DNA of 5,340 bases, taken from NCBI GenBank assembly GCA_002397315.1, contig DHAE01000002.1:61678-67017 (forward strand), read 5' to 3'. Every line of letters starts with the position of its first letter. Within the stretch, counting starts at the first letter, position 1. The notes beneath the pieces were generated by a model. That model ran no database searches, was not told the origin of the DNA, and was given only the letters and a program-made list of their open reading frames with translations. This DNA comes from Comamonadaceae bacterium UBA4962 (GTDB taxonomy: Bacteria > Pseudomonadota > Gammaproteobacteria > Burkholderiales > Burkholderiaceae_C). This document shows positions 3,620 through 5,340 of the stretch, piece by piece. The position numbers and the translations under genes were made by a program.

Positions 3620-5340
3620 ATGAACGCTCCGCTGCCGCTCCATGCCCTGGGTGCCCAGGCTGCCCCCACGACCCCCGGCACTCCCGCTGCCGACACCGAT
3701 CCGCAGGAAACCGCCGAATGGCGGGACGCCTTCCTGGCCCTGCTGGCCGCCGAGGGCCCGGAGCGCGCGCGCTTCGTGCTGGACGAGCTGGCGGGCCTCG
3801 CGCGCCGCCAGCGCACCGGCTGGCATCCGACATTGAACACTCCGTACGTGAACACCGTGGCGGCCGAGGCGCAGCCGGCGTTCCCGGGCGATCTCGCCAT
3901 CGAGGAGCGGCTGGCGTCGCTGATGCGCTGGAACGCACTGGCCATGGTGGTGCGCGCCAACCAGGCGTATGGCGAGCTGGGCGGGCACATCGCGAGCTAC
4001 GCGAGCGCGGCCGACCTGTTCGAAACCGGCTTCAACCACTTCTTCCGGGCACGCGAGGGCACCGCGCCGGACCAGCACCGGGGCGATCTGGTGTTCTTCC
4101 AGCCGCACAGCGCGCCGGGCGTGTACGCACGCGCGTTCCTGGAAGGGCGGCTCACGGAGCGCGACCTGCAGCACTACCGCCAGGAGATCGCCGCGCCCGC
4201 GGCCGGCGCGCAGGGGCTCTCCAGCTATCCACATCCCTGGCTGATGCCGGATTTCTGGCAGTTTCCGACGGGCTCGATGGGCATCGGACCGATCAGCAGC
4301 ATCTACCATGCGCGCTTCATGCGCTATCTCACGCACCGCCAACTGCTCGATTGCCGGCAGCGCAAGGTCTGGGGCGTGTTCGGCGATGGCGAGATGGACG
4401 AGCCCGAGAGCATGAGTGCGCTCACGCTGGCCGCGCGCGAGGGGCTGGACAACCTCGTCTGGGTGGTCAACTGCAACCTGCAGCGGCTCGATGGACCGGT
4501 GCGCGGCAACGGCCGCATCGTGGATGAACTGGAACGGCTGTTCGCGGGCGCGGGCTGGAACGTGGTCAAGCTGCTCTGGGGCAGCGACTGGGACGGCCTC
4601 TTCGCGCGCGATGCCGACGGCACGCTGGCCCGCACGCTGGGCGAGACGGTGGACGGCCAGATGCAGACCTTCGCGGCCAAGGACGGGCGCTTCAACCGCG
4701 ACCACTTCTTCGGCCAGAACCCCGGGCTCTCGGCGCTCGCGCAGGGCCTGACCGACGAGCAGATCGACCGGCTGAAGCGCGGCGGCCACGATCTCGTGAA
4801 GATCCACGCCGCCTATGCCGCGGCGGCCGCGCACCATGGCCAGCCCACCGTCATCCTGGCGCACACCAAGAAGGGCTACGGCATGGGCACCGCGGGCCAG
4901 GGCAAGATGACCACGCACAGCCAGAAGAAGTTCGACGAATCCGACCTGATCGAATTCCGCAACCGATTCAACCTGCCGCTCACCGACGCGCAGGCCACCG
5001 GGCTGGCCTTCTACCGCCCGGCCGAGGACAGCCCCGAGATGCGCTACCTGCGCGAGCGCCGCGCGGCCCTGGGCGGCGCGCTGCCGCGCCGTGAGACGGC
5101 CTGCGACGTGGTGCCCGTGCCCGAGCTGGCGCGGTACGCCCAATTCGCGCTGCAGCCGCAGGGCAAGGAGATGAGCACCACGATGGCCTTCGTGCGCATG
5201 CTCGGCGCGCTGCTGAAGGACGGGCAACTCGGCCCCCGCATCGTGCCCATCGTGGCGGACGAGGCGCGCACCTTCGGCATGGCGAACCTGTTCAAGCAGG
5301 TGGGCATCTACAGCAGCGTGGGCCAGCGCTACGCGCCGGA
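3620..5340 (+). CDS. aceE: Homodimeric-type 2-oxoacid (pyruvate) dehydrogenase E1, AceE family, N-terminal 573 residues
   Basis: This is the thiamine-diphosphate E1 of a pyruvate-dehydrogenase-type complex. It decarboxylates a 2-oxoacid and passes the acyl group to lipoyl-E2. The frame is open to the window edge, so about two thirds of an approximately 890-aa protein is seen. Residues 1-28 are Ala/Pro-rich, and similarity to E. coli AceE starts near PQETAEW. ThDP binding is seen as GDG (255-257), then 26 residues, then NCN (284-286). Equivalents of the E. coli active-site residues are H123 (GGHIAS), H163 (QPHSAPG), H433 (TTHSQKK), D547 and E548 (VADEARTFGM). QPH replaces the usual QGH, and TGSMGIG (217-223) replaces VSMGLG, as I recall for MdeB-like 2-oxoacid dehydrogenases. 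It may therefore be a paralogue with a non-pyruvate substrate such as 2-oxobutyrate. ATG 3620 is chosen; there is no clear Shine-Dalgarno. It is divergent from the Lrp-family gene. Confidence 0.95.
   Translation, partial: MNAPLPLHALGAQAAPTTPGTPAADTDPQETAEWRDAFLALLAAEGPERARFVLDELAGLARRQRTGWHPTLNTPYVNTVAAEAQPAFPGDLAIEERLASLMRWNALAMVVRANQAYGELGGHIASYASAADLFETGFNHFFRAREGTAPDQHRGDLVFFQPHSAPGVYARAFLEGRLTERDLQHYRQEIAAPAAGAQGLSSYPHPWLMPDFWQFPTGSMGIGPISSIYHARFMRYLTHRQLLDCRQRKVWGVFGDGEMDEPESMSALTLAAREGLDNLVWVVNCNLQRLDGPVRGNGRIVDELERLFAGAGWNVVKLLWGSDWDGLFARDADGTLARTLGETVDGQMQTFAAKDGRFNRDHFFGQNPGLSALAQGLTDEQIDRLKRGGHDLVKIHAAYAAAAAHHGQPTVILAHTKKGYGMGTAGQGKMTTHSQKKFDESDLIEFRNRFNLPLTDAQATGLAFYRPAEDSPEMRYLRERRAALGGALPRRETACDVVPVPELARYAQFALQPQGKEMSTTMAFVRMLGALLKDGQLGPRIVPIVADEARTFGMANLFKQVGIYSSVGQRYAP

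Noticed and set aside
3571..4527. A 318-residue plus-strand frame overlapping the E1 gene
   Set aside because: It is an Arg/Gly/Ala-rich shadow of the E1 coding frame without motifs.
3515..5227. Upstream extension of the Lrp-family frame to a 728-residue minus-strand protein
   Set aside because: Everything upstream of 3514 is antisense to the E1 gene and matches nothing. The regulator has a canonical N-terminus at MKLDTTDLRIL.
1..5340. Frameshifts or pseudogenes, mobile elements, CRISPR or RNA genes
   Set aside because: All four complete genes run intact through their expected motifs. No transposase, terminal repeats, spaced repeat arrays, tRNA cloverleaf or rRNA sequence was seen.

Overview
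The window reads as chromosomal DNA from a GC-rich (about 70% by eye) betaproteobacterium. Protein style and codon use suggest Comamonadaceae (Acidovorax/Paracidovorax-like); this is an inference from memory of homologues, not a search result. I see no mobile element, tRNA, rRNA or CRISPR array. It holds four complete genes and one gene cut by the right edge.

Left part (1-1846, + strand): after about 158 bases of left-edge and leader sequence come two closely spaced genes, 41 bp apart. The first is a LigB/DODA-type zinc extradiol ring-cleavage dioxygenase with all expected histidines. The second is a small alpha/beta-hydrolase of the phospholipase/carboxylesterase (YpfH-like) family with a complete Ser-Asp-His triad. 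They are probably co-transcribed; their substrates cannot be read from the sequence.

Middle (1847-3040): a 123-bp spacer leads into a DUF3014 gene on +, encoding a single-pass membrane-anchored protein with an Ala/Pro-rich linker and a conserved domain of unknown function. It converges on the next gene, with a long-range 7-bp GC-rich inverted repeat in the 60-bp gap.

Right part (3041-5340): an Lrp/AsnC regulator on - is divergent from the first 573 codons of a homodimeric-type 2-oxoacid (pyruvate) dehydrogenase E1 of the AceE family on +. The 105-bp intergenic region is comparatively AT-rich around a 15-bp near-palindrome that fits the Lrp consensus at 12 of 15 positions. Both start codons have a -10-like hexamer 7-8 nt upstream and no good Shine-Dalgarno. 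The E1 sequence resembles the MdeB-like subfamily more than housekeeping AceE, and a divergent Lrp-family gene beside such an E1 recalls the Pseudomonas putida mdeR/mdeB arrangement. The most interesting hypothesis here is therefore an amino-acid-responsive, Lrp-controlled accessory 2-oxoacid dehydrogenase rather than the core pyruvate dehydrogenase.
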